Source of the DNA: Gammaproteobacteria bacterium
GTDB taxonomy: Bacteria; Pseudomonadota; Gammaproteobacteria; Steroidobacterales; Steroidobacteraceae
DNA: 64,000 bases
NCBI GenBank assembly: GCA_017577615.1
Contig: PKRE01000002.1
Span: forward strand, 1-64,000
Reading direction: 5' to 3'
The position numbers and the translations under genes are program-made. Within the stretch, counting starts at the first letter, position 1. Every line of letters starts with the position of its first letter. The notes under the pieces were generated by a model that did not search any database, was not told the origin of the DNA, and was given only the letters and a program-made list of their open reading frames with translations. This document shows, in pieces, positions 34,986 through 44,434 of the stretch.

Positions 34986-36410
34986 TTGGTCTCGCGTACT
35001 GTTGACGTGCGTAGTCTAGCAGCCCACGCGACTGGTGCGACGCAGGATCAAGTCGTGAGGTCTACGCTGCGCGGCTTTTGCCTCGCCTTGGCGGCGAGCC
35101 TGCTCATTGCGGGTATTTGCATACTGGGCCTCATGACGATGCGCGGTGAGTCATTGCGTCAGGCTGTGTCGGCGACCGCGGCACTGAAGGTTCGAAGCCT
35201 GCTGGATCCGGCCTCGACAGACTCTTGGAATGCAATGTGGAATGCGCAGCGCAGGTATGCCGCGAATCCAGAGGGCTCTCTTTATGACGTTTTCTTCTCC
35301 GGCGAGGCGAAATTTCAGTATCCGCCCACTGCCTTGTTTCTTTTCGACCTATTGCCCGATGCGGTGACGAACGCTCCTCATGCGCTCGACCGGGGGAGTA
35401 CATTGCGACGCCTGCTGGACGCTGCATCGAGGGTAGCGGTCGTATTGACACTTCTGTTCAGTGCGCTCGCCGTAAAGGCTTTGCTCGAGCGGCTGGCAGG
35501 GCGCGATCTGCATCGTCTCGAAGCAGTGCTGATCTTGATCGGATGCAGTGCGTTGGGGATGACCTTCTATCCGCTCATTCGAGCGTATCAGCTGGGGCAA
35601 GTGCAGGTGTTCTTGGACTGCGCCGTTGCGCTCGCCGCCTTAGCTCTCGTCCGCGACAGGGTGTCGATTGCGGGCATCTGTTTGGGATTTTGCAGCTTGA
35701 TCAAGCCGCAGTACACCATCGTGCTTGCCTGGGCGGTCATACGCAAGGAATGGCGTCTCGCACAAGGTATGTGCGCGGTGATCATACCGGCGTTGGCGTT
35801 CTCGTTGGCGAGGTATGGTCTGAACGACCACCTCGATTATCTGAGAGTCCTCAACCACTTATCTCGGTACGGCGAGGCATTCTGGGCGAATCAAAGCATC
35901 AATGGGCTTGTGCAGCGTGCGCTAGGGAATGCGAATCCGCTGCATTTCGATGCGCACGAGTTTCCGCCTTATCACCCGATCATTCATGCCATGACGCTCG
36001 TTGCATCGCTCGCATTCATGGTCGCTAGCCTTTTCGCGAAAGTCGCGGAGTCGGACAGCGTCACGAGTCGCCTGGTGTGTGTCGCTCTGGTGCTCACAGC
36101 GGCAACGATCGGATCGCCGATCGCGTGGGAGCATCACTATGGTGCGCTATTGCCCTACGTGTTGCTCGTGCTCCCCTTGTTGGTGCAGTGGAGACCTTGC
36201 GGGGCAGCGACGCTGCTTGTGTGGGCCGCGAGCTATTGCGCGATGGCGGTCATCTTCCTGCGACCGGAACTCATCTACGTGAGCCCAGCACGTAGTCTTC
36301 TTGGGATGCACATCTTCACGGGCGGACTTCTGCTCTTCGTCCTCTTGTTTGCCCTCATGACACAGATGCGCCGGTCTCAAACGGTGCGGCTAGGTGAGGG
36401 CGCTGCCTAG
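34986..36410 (+). CDS. GT87-type membrane glycosyltransferase (copy 3)
   Basis: A 474-residue polytopic protein with about ten helices. The first is at about 35-57. The periplasmic loop has NAMWNAQRRYAANPEGSLYD then FQYPPTALFLFDLLP, typical of GT87. The start is uncertain: TTG 34986 is the longest frame, and GTG codons within the next 25 codons are alternatives. It lies opposite in direction to two other GT87 genes. The number of such enzymes suggests several periplasmic sugar additions. Confidence 0.78.
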   Translation: MVSRTVDVRSLAAHATGATQDQVVRSTLRGFCLALAASLLIAGICILGLMTMRGESLRQAVSATAALKVRSLLDPASTDSWNAMWNAQRRYAANPEGSLYDVFFSGEAKFQYPPTALFLFDLLPDAVTNAPHALDRGSTLRRLLDAASRVAVVLTLLFSALAVKALLERLAGRDLHRLEAVLILIGCSALGMTFYPLIRAYQLGQVQVFLDCAVALAALALVRDRVSIAGICLGFCSLIKPQYTIVLAWAVIRKEWRLAQGMCAVIIPALAFSLARYGLNDHLDYLRVLNHLSRYGEAFWANQSINGLVQRALGNANPLHFDAHEFPPYHPIIHAMTLVASLAFMVASLFAKVAESDSVTSRLVCVALVLTAATIGSPIAWEHHYGALLPYVLLVLPLLVQWRPCGAATLLVWAASYCAMAVIFLRPELIYVSPARSLLGMHIFTGGLLLFVLLFALMTQMRRSQTVRLGEGAA

Positions 36411-36749
36411 CGCCTCTGTCCGTGAGCTTCAGCACATCTGTCCTCGGAAACGGCGGCAGAGTTGCCCCTCGGAGCCCTTGACGCTCTCTTGGGCTTTTGT
36501 CAAAGGAAAACCCGGGCGCTCCACCATTAGGTAACAAGGCCCACATCGCGGGCAGGAACGCTGCGCGGCAGCGCGAGCGTGACGTCATGTCCGTGCTGTC
36601 AGGTTCTTCGACGGTGCGCCGCAGCTTGCGTGCCAAGGGCCACTCCATCACTATGAACGGCCAACTGGTTTGTCTAAGCCAGTCTGGACGGCTTGAGCGT
36701 GCAGGGGGCGGCCGTTCTTGGGTGTCAGCGTCGCACTGTCATCGATCCT
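36411..36749. other. Gene-free stretch after GT87 copy 3
   Basis: About 340 bp with scattered short open frames of no recognisable coding quality. No promoter motif or strong hairpin was identified. Confidence 0.35.
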
Positions 36750-38291
36750 ATGAATAGGCATCTGATCACAGCATGGGGTGTGCTGCGGCTGCCCGCCGCG
36801 ATCGTGCTCTGCTACGTGCTGAGAGAGCCGATCATAGACATCGTCGAGCAAATCTTCGACGTGGTTAGAGTGACGTTCCTTGTCATCGAAGTGGCAAGCA
36901 CTCCCTTCGCGAGGCTCGTGCTAGCGCTCGTGTTGACTTGTTTACTGTTGGTGCTCGCACGCGCAGTCGCAAGAGTCAGTGCGAACGCGCGCTATTGGAT
37001 ATTGCTGGGTTGCGGGATCGTACTCTTCGGGGCCCTGTTTCATTTCACGACGACTTCGCCACGCTTGGCTGGGCTGCTGCTCCTGTTCTATGCGGCTAAC
37101 CTCGTGCCGCTGTCATGGATCGACGGCACGCCGGGACGCGCGCAGTGGATGGACCGAGTCATGGTATTTGCGGTTGGGGCGGCCGAAGCGCTCACCTTTC
37201 GCCGATACATCGCCTGGTTGGCGCGGGAGGCAGGCTGGAGGAGGGTCGCGGATTGGGCACACAGTGATCGAGTCTCCACGCTGCTGCCGGCGTTTTTGCT
37301 CGTCTCCGTGGCTGCGGCTGTGCTGCTGAAGTCGACGTATCTGGTGGGATTCGAACAGTGGGCCCGCTCCAGTCCGGCAGTCCAGGTCATCCACAAGGGT
37401 GATTTCAATTGGATCGAACTGGACGAATCGGGGCGCTTTCTTTTTGTGGCAGGCCACGGCGTGCCTCGTCTAAGACGTTACGATCTCTGGAAGCAGGAAC
37501 TGTCCTATATCGAGGCGGACGTCGATACAGGTGCAGGACAGTCGTTTGCTTACGATCCAGAGGCGCGAGAGCTCTACGTCTATCACGAGGGTGAACAGCA
37601 GTTGATCTACCTGGATGCAGACAGGCTCACAACGAAACGTGTCGTGCCTATTACAGAGCTGTCTCGCGGAGACGCCTGGATCGTTGTCGACAGAGAAACG
37701 GACACGTTGACGCTGGTGTCGGAAGAAGACCGACGCACTGGTTACTCGTTCTTGGTCTTGCGCCGGGCGGATGGAGCAGTTCTGGATAGACGACATGAAG
37801 ATGCCGGCAACGTCATTCGTCATTTTCAGGAGCCGCTCCTCTATCTGAGCTACTTCAGACGCAGTAATCAGGTCAAGGCCTACGACCTGCGTAGCTTGCA
37901 GATCGTGGCAGAAACGCGCTCGGATAAAAGAGTGGACCGAATGCTCGTGCACGAGCGAACGGGCGAGCTGCTGGTCACCTCACCGCTCAAGTCTGAAATC
38001 GTCCGATACGACGCCAGCGCCTTGGCGGAACTTGGAAGATGGAAGTCGATTTTTGGCATCCGTGTCCTGGCATTGGACCAGGCCAGAAACCTCCTGCTGG
38101 GAGGTAGTCTGGCAACCGGTCAGCTTGCCGTGATCGATGCCTCAACGGGTCGAGTTTTGGATACGCACTATCTGGGTCCGTGGCTGCGCACCATAGCGGT
38201 CAATCCCGCTAACGGAGTCGCATATGTGTCCTCAAACGGCTCCCTCTACGCGGTGCACTTCGGCAGTGAGCGAAGGTTTTCACGCCGTTGA
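36750..38291 (+). CDS. Membrane-anchored beta-propeller-like protein, unknown function
   Basis: A 513-residue protein. The N-terminal half (to about 205) has five or so hydrophobic segments. The rest (about 220-510) is a hydrophilic repeat region with YVTN/NHL-like strands (GDFNWIELDESGRFLFVAG, VNPANGVAYVSSNGSLYAVH), which suggests a six- or seven-bladed propeller outside the membrane. ATG 36750 is chosen as the start of the hydrophobic region; an upstream in-frame start at 36693 is weak. Its end overlaps the acyltransferase by 68 bp or, with that gene's GTG start, by 26 bp. I do not recognise a characterised homologue. It might sense or bind the polymer. Confidence 0.6.
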   Translation: MNRHLITAWGVLRLPAAIVLCYVLREPIIDIVEQIFDVVRVTFLVIEVASTPFARLVLALVLTCLLLVLARAVARVSANARYWILLGCGIVLFGALFHFTTTSPRLAGLLLLFYAANLVPLSWIDGTPGRAQWMDRVMVFAVGAAEALTFRRYIAWLAREAGWRRVADWAHSDRVSTLLPAFLLVSVAAAVLLKSTYLVGFEQWARSSPAVQVIHKGDFNWIELDESGRFLFVAGHGVPRLRRYDLWKQELSYIEADVDTGAGQSFAYDPEARELYVYHEGEQQLIYLDADRLTTKRVVPITELSRGDAWIVVDRETDTLTLVSEEDRRTGYSFLVLRRADGAVLDRRHEDAGNVIRHFQEPLLYLSYFRRSNQVKAYDLRSLQIVAETRSDKRVDRMLVHERTGELLVTSPLKSEIVRYDASALAELGRWKSIFGIRVLALDQARNLLLGGSLATGQLAVIDASTGRVLDTHYLGPWLRTIAVNPANGVAYVSSNGSLYAVHFGSERRFSRR

Positions 38292-39579
38292 CCTGCGTGG
38301 ACACATTCCTCAACTCGACGGTGTGCGAGGGGCGGCCATCATTCTCGTTCTGCTGCACCACATCGCTCGGAGTCTGGAGCACGAATTTCGGTTGGATTCG
38401 GATTTATTGGAGTTGATGCAGTTCGGATGGTGCGGTGTCGATCTGTTCTTCGTTCTTTCCGGGTTCCTGATCACCGGCATTCTGTACGAGAGCAAGCTCA
38501 AGTCGCAGTACCTGCGGAATTTTTACGTGCGCCGCGTGCTGCGTATTTTTCCACTTTACTTCATGGCGCTCGCAGTGGTGCAGTTGCTGCGCCACACGTG
38601 GAGCCAGCCGAATCTCTTCGGCTATGGGGATCCCATTTGGATGTGGACCTACCTGACGAATGTGTATATCGCCGTGCAGGGCTTCGGCGCATTCGGCATG
38701 GTGGATCACTTCTGGTCGCTGGCTGTCGAGGAGCATTTCTATCTTGTCTGGCCATTCGCCGTGTTGATAGGTAACCGCCGTCAGCTCATGGCCCTGGCGA
38801 CGGCAATTATTCTCATTGCGCTGAGCTCGCGAATCATCATTGCCTTGTATCAGGGGCCCGCGCAAATCCTGGAGGCCAAGTCGGCGATGCTGTACGTCCT
38901 TACGCCGCTGCGTATGGATTCCTTGGCACTGGGAGGGCTCATTGCACTCGCCGCTCGCGGCGAAGGAGGAATCAAGTGGTTGATCCCTCTTGCGCGAATG
39001 GCGCTGGTGGCGGCGCTGGTGGTCCTGAGTCTGGTGGTGCTGATTGCGAGGGGGCTCGACCACGATCATCCCCTCGTTCAGACAATCGGTTTGTCGGTGC
39101 TCGCGCTGGGATTCGGTGCCGTGCTCGTTCTTTCGATCGGGGCAGCGTTTCTCGCGCGAGTATTCGCGCACGGAGCGCTACGATGGTTTGGCAAGTACAG
39201 CTACGGGATGTATGTGTGGCATCCCATCATCTTCATTCTCGTTTGGCACAGTGATGTCGGTCGCGCATTACGAGGGGGTAACAGCGCACTGCACATCGTG
39301 GCGTCGACGGCCACTGCTCTGTCCATCACGCTGGTCGTCACGTTATTGAGCTTCCATTTGTGGGAGAAGAGATTCCTCACCCTCAAACGATACTTCGACA
39401 GCCCTTCCGCGGGCCCGACGCCCGAGGTCGAGAGGACGACAGTGACCGAGGCACAACAGATCACCCCATGCACAGACGCAGCAGCGCCTGCGGTCGGACA
39501 GACTGCGGCACTTGAGGTGGTGCAGGGCACGGTTCCCACGGAAGCAGGTGGGACGATGACGGCTGCACAAGGGCGGTGA
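38224..39579 (+). CDS. Acyltransferase 3 family membrane protein
   Basis: A 451-residue OafA-like acyltransferase. RGHIPQLDGVRGAAIILVLLHH (about 25-46) gives the family motif with the catalytic His. FFVLSGFLITGILYESK, RRVLRIFPLYF and DHFWSLAVEEHFYLVWP follow. About ten helices are present. It O-acetylates or otherwise acylates polymer sugars across the inner membrane. The last ~65 residues are a Thr/Ala/Glu-rich hydrophilic tail. ATG 38224 is preceded by ACGGAG; GTG 38266 is an alternative that would shorten the overlap with the preceding gene. Confidence 0.9.
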   Translation: MCPQTAPSTRCTSAVSEGFHAVDLRGHIPQLDGVRGAAIILVLLHHIARSLEHEFRLDSDLLELMQFGWCGVDLFFVLSGFLITGILYESKLKSQYLRNFYVRRVLRIFPLYFMALAVVQLLRHTWSQPNLFGYGDPIWMWTYLTNVYIAVQGFGAFGMVDHFWSLAVEEHFYLVWPFAVLIGNRRQLMALATAIILIALSSRIIIALYQGPAQILEAKSAMLYVLTPLRMDSLALGGLIALAARGEGGIKWLIPLARMALVAALVVLSLVVLIARGLDHDHPLVQTIGLSVLALGFGAVLVLSIGAAFLARVFAHGALRWFGKYSYGMYVWHPIIFILVWHSDVGRALRGGNSALHIVASTATALSITLVVTLLSFHLWEKRFLTLKRYFDSPSAGPTPEVERTTVTEAQQITPCTDAAAPAVGQTAALEVVQGTVPTEAGGTMTAAQGR

Positions 39580-39614
39580 ATGATTGCTCGTGGCACGCCG
39601 GTGACAAGCCAGCG

Positions 39615-40802
39615 CTAGGAGCGACCGAATAGCCACCGCTTCGTCTCGAGGAGCCAGGGACGAATGTCCTCGGCACGGGCGACCTCGTAGCGCGTGCCTG
39701 CCTGCCAGAAGCGAAGGAACTCCGCGAGGGTGCGCCATCGGCCTGGGTGTGAAGGCGGCAAGTTCAACCGTGCGGGGCTACGCAGTAACAACGCAATCAT
39801 GGCGTCGACGTCACCCCAGAACCAGCGCGTGCGCACGCCTATACGGTAATTCTCCACTGGCGTGGGTCGTGCGCCGACGGCGAGATCGGCGGCCAAGGAA
39901 GGAAAGTCCACGCCCGCATCAATGGCCAGCTGTAACGAGCCCCAGAATCTGCCGTTGATCTCCATCAGGCGCAAGCTGCCATCGCGATTGTCCTGCTTGA
40001 ACTCGACCATCGCTACGCCTCGCCACTGCAGCTCGCGAAGCAGGCGTGTTGCATGATCGAGCGCAACGGGATCGACGGGGATGCTCTCCGCGAGCACGCT
40101 GACGCCGCCGGAGGGCGGTTTTTCTCGAATTCGACGGTGGGAAAACCGCGCAATGACGCTGGCTTCGTCACAACAAATGAATACACCGACGCCCGGACCC
40201 TCTATGCGCTCTTGCAGCAGCACTGGGAAGAGAGCTTCAGGCAGTTGCGTCAACTTTGCCTGGAGCTCCTCGCGCGAGTGAGCGTAGGAAACACTCGTTG
40301 ATAGCCAGCGATCCTCGCTCCATACGCGAGAGCGCGCTGGCTTGAGGACGACGGGGTACGACAGGCTCGCAGCCATGCTACCGAGCCCCGACGCGCGCTC
40401 GACAATCTCGGTTTTGGGCGTAGGCACGCCGATCCTTTGCGCGAGTCGAATGACGTGCGCCTTGTTCGCTGCGGCAGCTACCACGCTGGCAGGAGGGAAG
40501 GGGACACGCACGTGCGCAGGAAAGAGCTGTTGGTGCTCGGTGACCAACAGCGTCGTGATCTCCGTCATCGGCATGATCACGTCGATGGAGCGTTCCTGCA
40601 GGATGCGAGAGACGTCCGCAATGAATCGTTCCGGAGCCGTGTACGGACTTGCATATTTGTCGAACCCGGCGGAGTACTTCGAGACCGAGGCCAGCGACGG
40701 ATGTCGTTCTCCAGCAGTGAACACAGTATGGCCACGCTTACCCAAGGCGCGCGTGGCGGCAAGAGCGGAGCGGTTGTCGCTGTCGGTTACGAGGATCCGC
40801 AT
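39615..40802 (-). CDS. ATP-grasp ligase (carbamoyl-phosphate-synthase-like)
   Basis: A 395-residue ATP-grasp protein. An N-terminal Rossmann-like preATP domain (MRILVTDSDNRSALAATRAL) precedes the grasp fold (about 110-300), with lysine in YPVVLKPARSRVW and Mg2+ ligands in LMEINGRFWGSLQLAIDAGV. It forms a carboxylate-amine or carboxylate-thiol bond with ATP. It is downstream of a deacetylase gene by 8 bp on the same strand. A freed amine on the glycan could be its acceptor, but this is inference. Confidence 0.83.
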   Translation of the reverse strand: MRILVTDSDNRSALAATRALGKRGHTVFTAGERHPSLASVSKYSAGFDKYASPYTAPERFIADVSRILQERSIDVIMPMTEITTLLVTEHQQLFPAHVRVPFPPASVVAAAANKAHVIRLAQRIGVPTPKTEIVERASGLGSMAASLSYPVVLKPARSRVWSEDRWLSTSVSYAHSREELQAKLTQLPEALFPVLLQERIEGPGVGVFICCDEASVIARFSHRRIREKPPSGGVSVLAESIPVDPVALDHATRLLRELQWRGVAMVEFKQDNRDGSLRLMEINGRFWGSLQLAIDAGVDFPSLAADLAVGARPTPVENYRIGVRTRWFWGDVDAMIALLLRSPARLNLPPSHPGRWRTLAEFLRFWQAGTRYEVARAEDIRPWLLETKRWLFGRS

Positions 40803-40810
40803 CGCTTCGG

Positions 40811-41851
40811 TCAGAGCAGGCCGGCGACCCGGGCGAGAAAGGCAGACTCCGTGCTCGCGGAGCCTTCGTGGATATTCATGCGCGGCAGGCTCCAGAGATG
40901 GTGACCTGGTTCGACGTGCCCGCGTTCGGTCGTGTAGGCAACCCGGTACCCGGCGGCTTGTGCCTGGGCTGCGATCGCCGGCGTGAAGTCGCCGTTTGGA
41001 TAGGCGAGATCTTCGGGGGGCTTGCCAAGGTGGCTCGTGAGAATCTCGCGGGAGCAGCGCAATTCGCGGGCCACTTCGTCATGTGCGAGCTTCGGCAGCG
41101 GGGTGTGTGACTGACAGTGCGAGCCGATCGTGATGAGGTCGCTTGCCGCAAGACGCGCTACCTCCGACCAGGACAAGAAACGATCGACCGATGCTGGCGA
41201 GCAGTCGAGGCCTGCCTCGTTGCAACGCATTTCCACCTCCTGCACCAGGCTGCGAATCTCGGCTGCGGGCTTGTTCTTCAGCGCCGTGACGAAGGCGCGG
41301 ATGCGCAAGCGATGATCTGCGACTCCCGAGCCTGTCGGCAGTGAGATCCCAAGCGAGTCGAGGAGGCCCGCCAGCCCATGCGCCTCATGTGAGGCGACAA
41401 ACAGCATGCGCGAGAGGTGTTCTTGCCAGAACGTGCGCGATGTTCCGATGAAGTCGGTGGCGAGAAAAATGAGCGCTGGTACCCGGAACTCTTCGAGGAT
41501 GGGCAAGGCGTACTCGAGGTTGTCCCACCAGCCATCGTCGAATGTCACGAGGCACGCGCGCTCGGGCAGAGGCTCTTCATTTCGTAAGGCGGCCGCGAGC
41601 TGCGCCGCCGAGACCGGCTGGAAGCGCGATGACAGCAGCTGCATGTGCCGCCGAAACGTCTCCGGCGTGACGACGATGCCATCCGCCGAGAACGATTCTG
41701 CGCGCAAGGAGGCCGGCAGCACTCGGTGATACATCAGTACTACGGCGCGCCGGCGAAGCCGTCGACGCACGAGGGAATGCAGCACACCGGCCCGATATGC
41801 TGCACTGAGTGTCGAGTTCTTTATCAGTTGTTTGGCCTTCGCCAGCACCAT
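40811..41851 (-). CDS. Polysaccharide deacetylase (CE4) family protein
   Basis: A 346-residue NodB-like protein. RRAVVLMYHRVLP (about 34-46) and CLVTFDDGWWDNLEYALPIL (about 98-117) hold the catalytic Asp pair. IGSHCQSHTPLPKL (about 240) holds the metal His-x3-His, and DLAYPNGDF follows. It is unlike the XrtA-type deacetylase at 22462. The basic N-terminus lacks a clear signal peptide. It is cotranscribed with the ATP-grasp gene and divergent from two GT4 genes. It is likely to remove N-acetyl groups from a lipid-linked or polymer HexNAc. Confidence 0.87.
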   Translation of the reverse strand: MVLAKAKQLIKNSTLSAAYRAGVLHSLVRRRLRRRAVVLMYHRVLPASLRAESFSADGIVVTPETFRRHMQLLSSRFQPVSAAQLAAALRNEEPLPERACLVTFDDGWWDNLEYALPILEEFRVPALIFLATDFIGTSRTFWQEHLSRMLFVASHEAHGLAGLLDSLGISLPTGSGVADHRLRIRAFVTALKNKPAAEIRSLVQEVEMRCNEAGLDCSPASVDRFLSWSEVARLAASDLITIGSHCQSHTPLPKLAHDEVARELRCSREILTSHLGKPPEDLAYPNGDFTPAIAAQAQAAGYRVAYTTERGHVEPGHHLWSLPRMNIHEGSASTESAFLARVAGLL

Positions 41852-41985
41852 CGTGCCCGCCTGATCGAGCGCTTGCCTTGAGCGCGATGTGAGATGAGTC
41901 CGGAAAGCGGCTTGGTCTTACGGCTACAATATACTGCTGCCGAAAGCGCGACTGCGATCATAGCAGCCCATAGTGACGGCAAGAC

Positions 41986-43215
41986 GTGAAGATCTTAACA
42001 ATCGCAGAGCATTATCCGAGCCCCTTCAAACCTTATCACGATACGCAGTTCGAGCGTTTCGTGCTCGATGGTCACGAATTGACGATTTGCGCGTTCGGCT
42101 ATCACGAGGGCGAGCTCAATCCTGTCGTGCAGCGGCATGGTTTCCATCGGAAGACCACCTATTTGCCGCTGACACTCAAGGATCTTCGTTCGACTGCTCC
42201 TCGTGCCTTTGCAGCGCTGGTGAAGCACCCTTCGGCGTGCGGCAAGCGGATCGCAGCCGCAGTCAGCGCGCAAGCATCGTGGAAACGCAATTTGCTGGAC
42301 GCCGTGCGGGCAGCATTGCTGCCGAGCGAAGCTCCCGACCTTTGCATCGTCCACAATCTCAGAGCGCTCATTCACGCACGGGTGTTGCGACGGCTTTATC
42401 CCGAAGCAGTGATCGCCTTCTACTACCACGGCAACGAGCTGCCCGGGGTACCAACCGCAGACCGCGAGCAGGTGGTGCAGGCGCTCGAGCCGGTCGATGT
42501 GATCTTTACCAACACTGAAAACTCGAAAGGGAAGGCCATCGAACGCGGCTGTGCACCGGATAAGGTGTACGTCTGTCCGGTGGGATTCAACTTGGATGAC
42601 TTTCCTGATCCAGTCGATCGTGCCTACTTGAAGGGGGGACGGCTCAATGTCTTGATGGCAGGTCGTCTCGCGGAGGGGAAGGGCATGTTGATGGGGCTGC
42701 GTGCCTTTCAAGAGGTGACGCAAGAGTATGGGGTCGTTGCCAACCTGCGAATAGTGGGTGACGGCCCCGAGCGCGAGCAGATCAGCCGATTTATCCGGGA
42801 GAACGGCCTCCATGCGTCCGTGACCCTCCTCGGCCGGCAAACGCAGCAGAGGCTTCTGGAGGAGTATCGGGCGGCGGATGTGTTCGTGCTGCCGAGCATG
42901 AAAGCCGGCAACTGGGAGGAGAACCAAGCCTGCGTCGTGCAGGAGGCGATGCTCATGCGAGCCGTTGCGCTCGTGAGCCGCACGGGCGGAGTGCCGGAGT
43001 CGACTGCCCCCGAGATGCTCGCCTATTCCTTTGCCCCCGGTGATCTCGCAGGGCTGGTCGATGCGTTGCTGAGGGTTTCGCAGCTGGGAGAGGCCGAGCT
43101 GCGCGAGCTCGGCGCGAAAGGTCGCGCCTTCGCGGAACAACGCTACGACATCCGACGGCTCAATGCGGAGCTGATCGAGATCGCCATGCGCTGTGGTCCA
43201 TCTCGGACGCACTAG
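41986..43215 (+). CDS. Glycosyltransferase, family 4
   Basis: A 409-residue GT-B enzyme starting at GTG 41986. The N-terminal domain has KILTIAEHYPSPFKPYHDTQ. The donor-binding half has NVLMAGRLAEGKGMLMGLRA (about 217-236) and RIVGDGPEREQISRF. The signature MKAGNWEENQACVVQEAMLM (about 305-324) replaces the usual EGxPxxxxEAM form but keeps the Glu. It lies 10 bp before another GT4 gene. Sugar unknown. Confidence 0.88.
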   Translation: MKILTIAEHYPSPFKPYHDTQFERFVLDGHELTICAFGYHEGELNPVVQRHGFHRKTTYLPLTLKDLRSTAPRAFAALVKHPSACGKRIAAAVSAQASWKRNLLDAVRAALLPSEAPDLCIVHNLRALIHARVLRRLYPEAVIAFYYHGNELPGVPTADREQVVQALEPVDVIFTNTENSKGKAIERGCAPDKVYVCPVGFNLDDFPDPVDRAYLKGGRLNVLMAGRLAEGKGMLMGLRAFQEVTQEYGVVANLRIVGDGPEREQISRFIRENGLHASVTLLGRQTQQRLLEEYRAADVFVLPSMKAGNWEENQACVVQEAMLMRAVALVSRTGGVPESTAPEMLAYSFAPGDLAGLVDALLRVSQLGEAELRELGAKGRAFAEQRYDIRRLNAELIEIAMRCGPSRTH

Positions 43216-43225
43216 GGCCATCACG

Positions 43226-44371
43226 ATGGCAGCTTCCAAGATGCTCATCATGATCTCTTACGAGATCGGCATCGGTTTTGCGATCGGCCGACTCGTCAGC
43301 GCGTTCTACGAGATGGCCGTGCGCGTCACGGGTGATCCGCAGCGGGTGCATTTTTCGTTTGGGCGCATCGACGGCGGTCGCTGCGCCAGTCTTCCGGACG
43401 GTTTCGAGAACCTGCTCGAGTTTGACTATCGCAATCCCACTGACGTCTCGCTGGCGCGGTTTGGTGAATACATCGAGCGCCACGGTATCGACGCGATCTT
43501 CGCACTCGACTTGCCGGTTCAGGCCAAGTGCCTTTCTCTCGCGCGGCGTAAAGGAGTTCGCACGGTCTTCAGCTATTGGGGCGCGCCGATGAGCTCGCCG
43601 AATCGCGGTTTGAAGCTCGCGCTCAAGAAGCTCGAGGTCGCATTCCTGCGTCCAGCCAAGCCGGACTGGTTCATCTTCGAGTCGGAGGCAATGCGCAAGC
43701 TTGGCGTCTCCGGACGAGGTCTCGCGCATCGCAATACCATCGTCGTGCACACGGGCGTCGATGAGCAGCGGTTTCAACCGCGGCCCGAAGCGAGGGACTT
43801 GGTCTATCAGCGGTTTGCGATACCGCAAGATCGCAAGATCATTGTCTACATGGGACATCTGCATCGCCGGAAAGGCGTGCACGTGCTACTGCAAGCCGCC
43901 GAGCACATCCGTGCACAAATGGGTCGGGAGGACGTACACATTCTGTTCCTCGGAGACCGTACGGGCGAGGCGGACGCTTTTCGTGAGTTCTATTCTGCCG
44001 CGGCACCATACATCACCTTCGGTGGCTATCAGACCGACATCCCGGAGCTGTTGTCCGGTTGTTATGCGGGTTGTATCCCATCAACAGGGTGGGATTCGTT
44101 TCCGATGTCGTCGCTCGAGATGCAATCGTGCGGGTTGCCGGTCATCGTGAGTGATTTACAAGGCGTGCCCGAGACGGTGAAACGGGACGAAACGGGCTTC
44201 GTCGTGCCGGCCGGCGACGCGCAGGCGCTGGCACGTGCGATCGTCTCTCTGGTGGATGCGCCGCAGCGCAGAGAGCAGATGGCGGCGGCGGCTCGCGCAC
44301 GCATCATCAATGGCTTCACGCGCCGGCATCAGGTCGACGCCTTGGTGGGGTGTGTGGCGTCGCGGCTGTGA
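43226..44371 (+). CDS. Glycosyltransferase, family 4
   Basis: A 381-residue GT-B enzyme. YMGHLHRRKGVHVLLQAAEH (about 209-228) opens the donor domain. The acidic signature is SFPMSSLEMQSCGLPVIVSD (about 292-311). ATG 43226 is preferred to the in-frame codon at 43193 that overlaps the preceding gene; ATG 43241 is a further option. It is probably cotranscribed with the GT4 gene upstream. Confidence 0.88.
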   Translation: MAASKMLIMISYEIGIGFAIGRLVSAFYEMAVRVTGDPQRVHFSFGRIDGGRCASLPDGFENLLEFDYRNPTDVSLARFGEYIERHGIDAIFALDLPVQAKCLSLARRKGVRTVFSYWGAPMSSPNRGLKLALKKLEVAFLRPAKPDWFIFESEAMRKLGVSGRGLAHRNTIVVHTGVDEQRFQPRPEARDLVYQRFAIPQDRKIIVYMGHLHRRKGVHVLLQAAEHIRAQMGREDVHILFLGDRTGEADAFREFYSAAAPYITFGGYQTDIPELLSGCYAGCIPSTGWDSFPMSSLEMQSCGLPVIVSDLQGVPETVKRDETGFVVPAGDAQALARAIVSLVDAPQRREQMAAAARARIINGFTRRHQVDALVGCVASRL

Positions 44372-44434
44372 AGACAGAGAATAGGCAACAGGGAATAGGG
44401 AGGGCAGGCGCGCGTACCGTCGCGGCTGCCTAAC

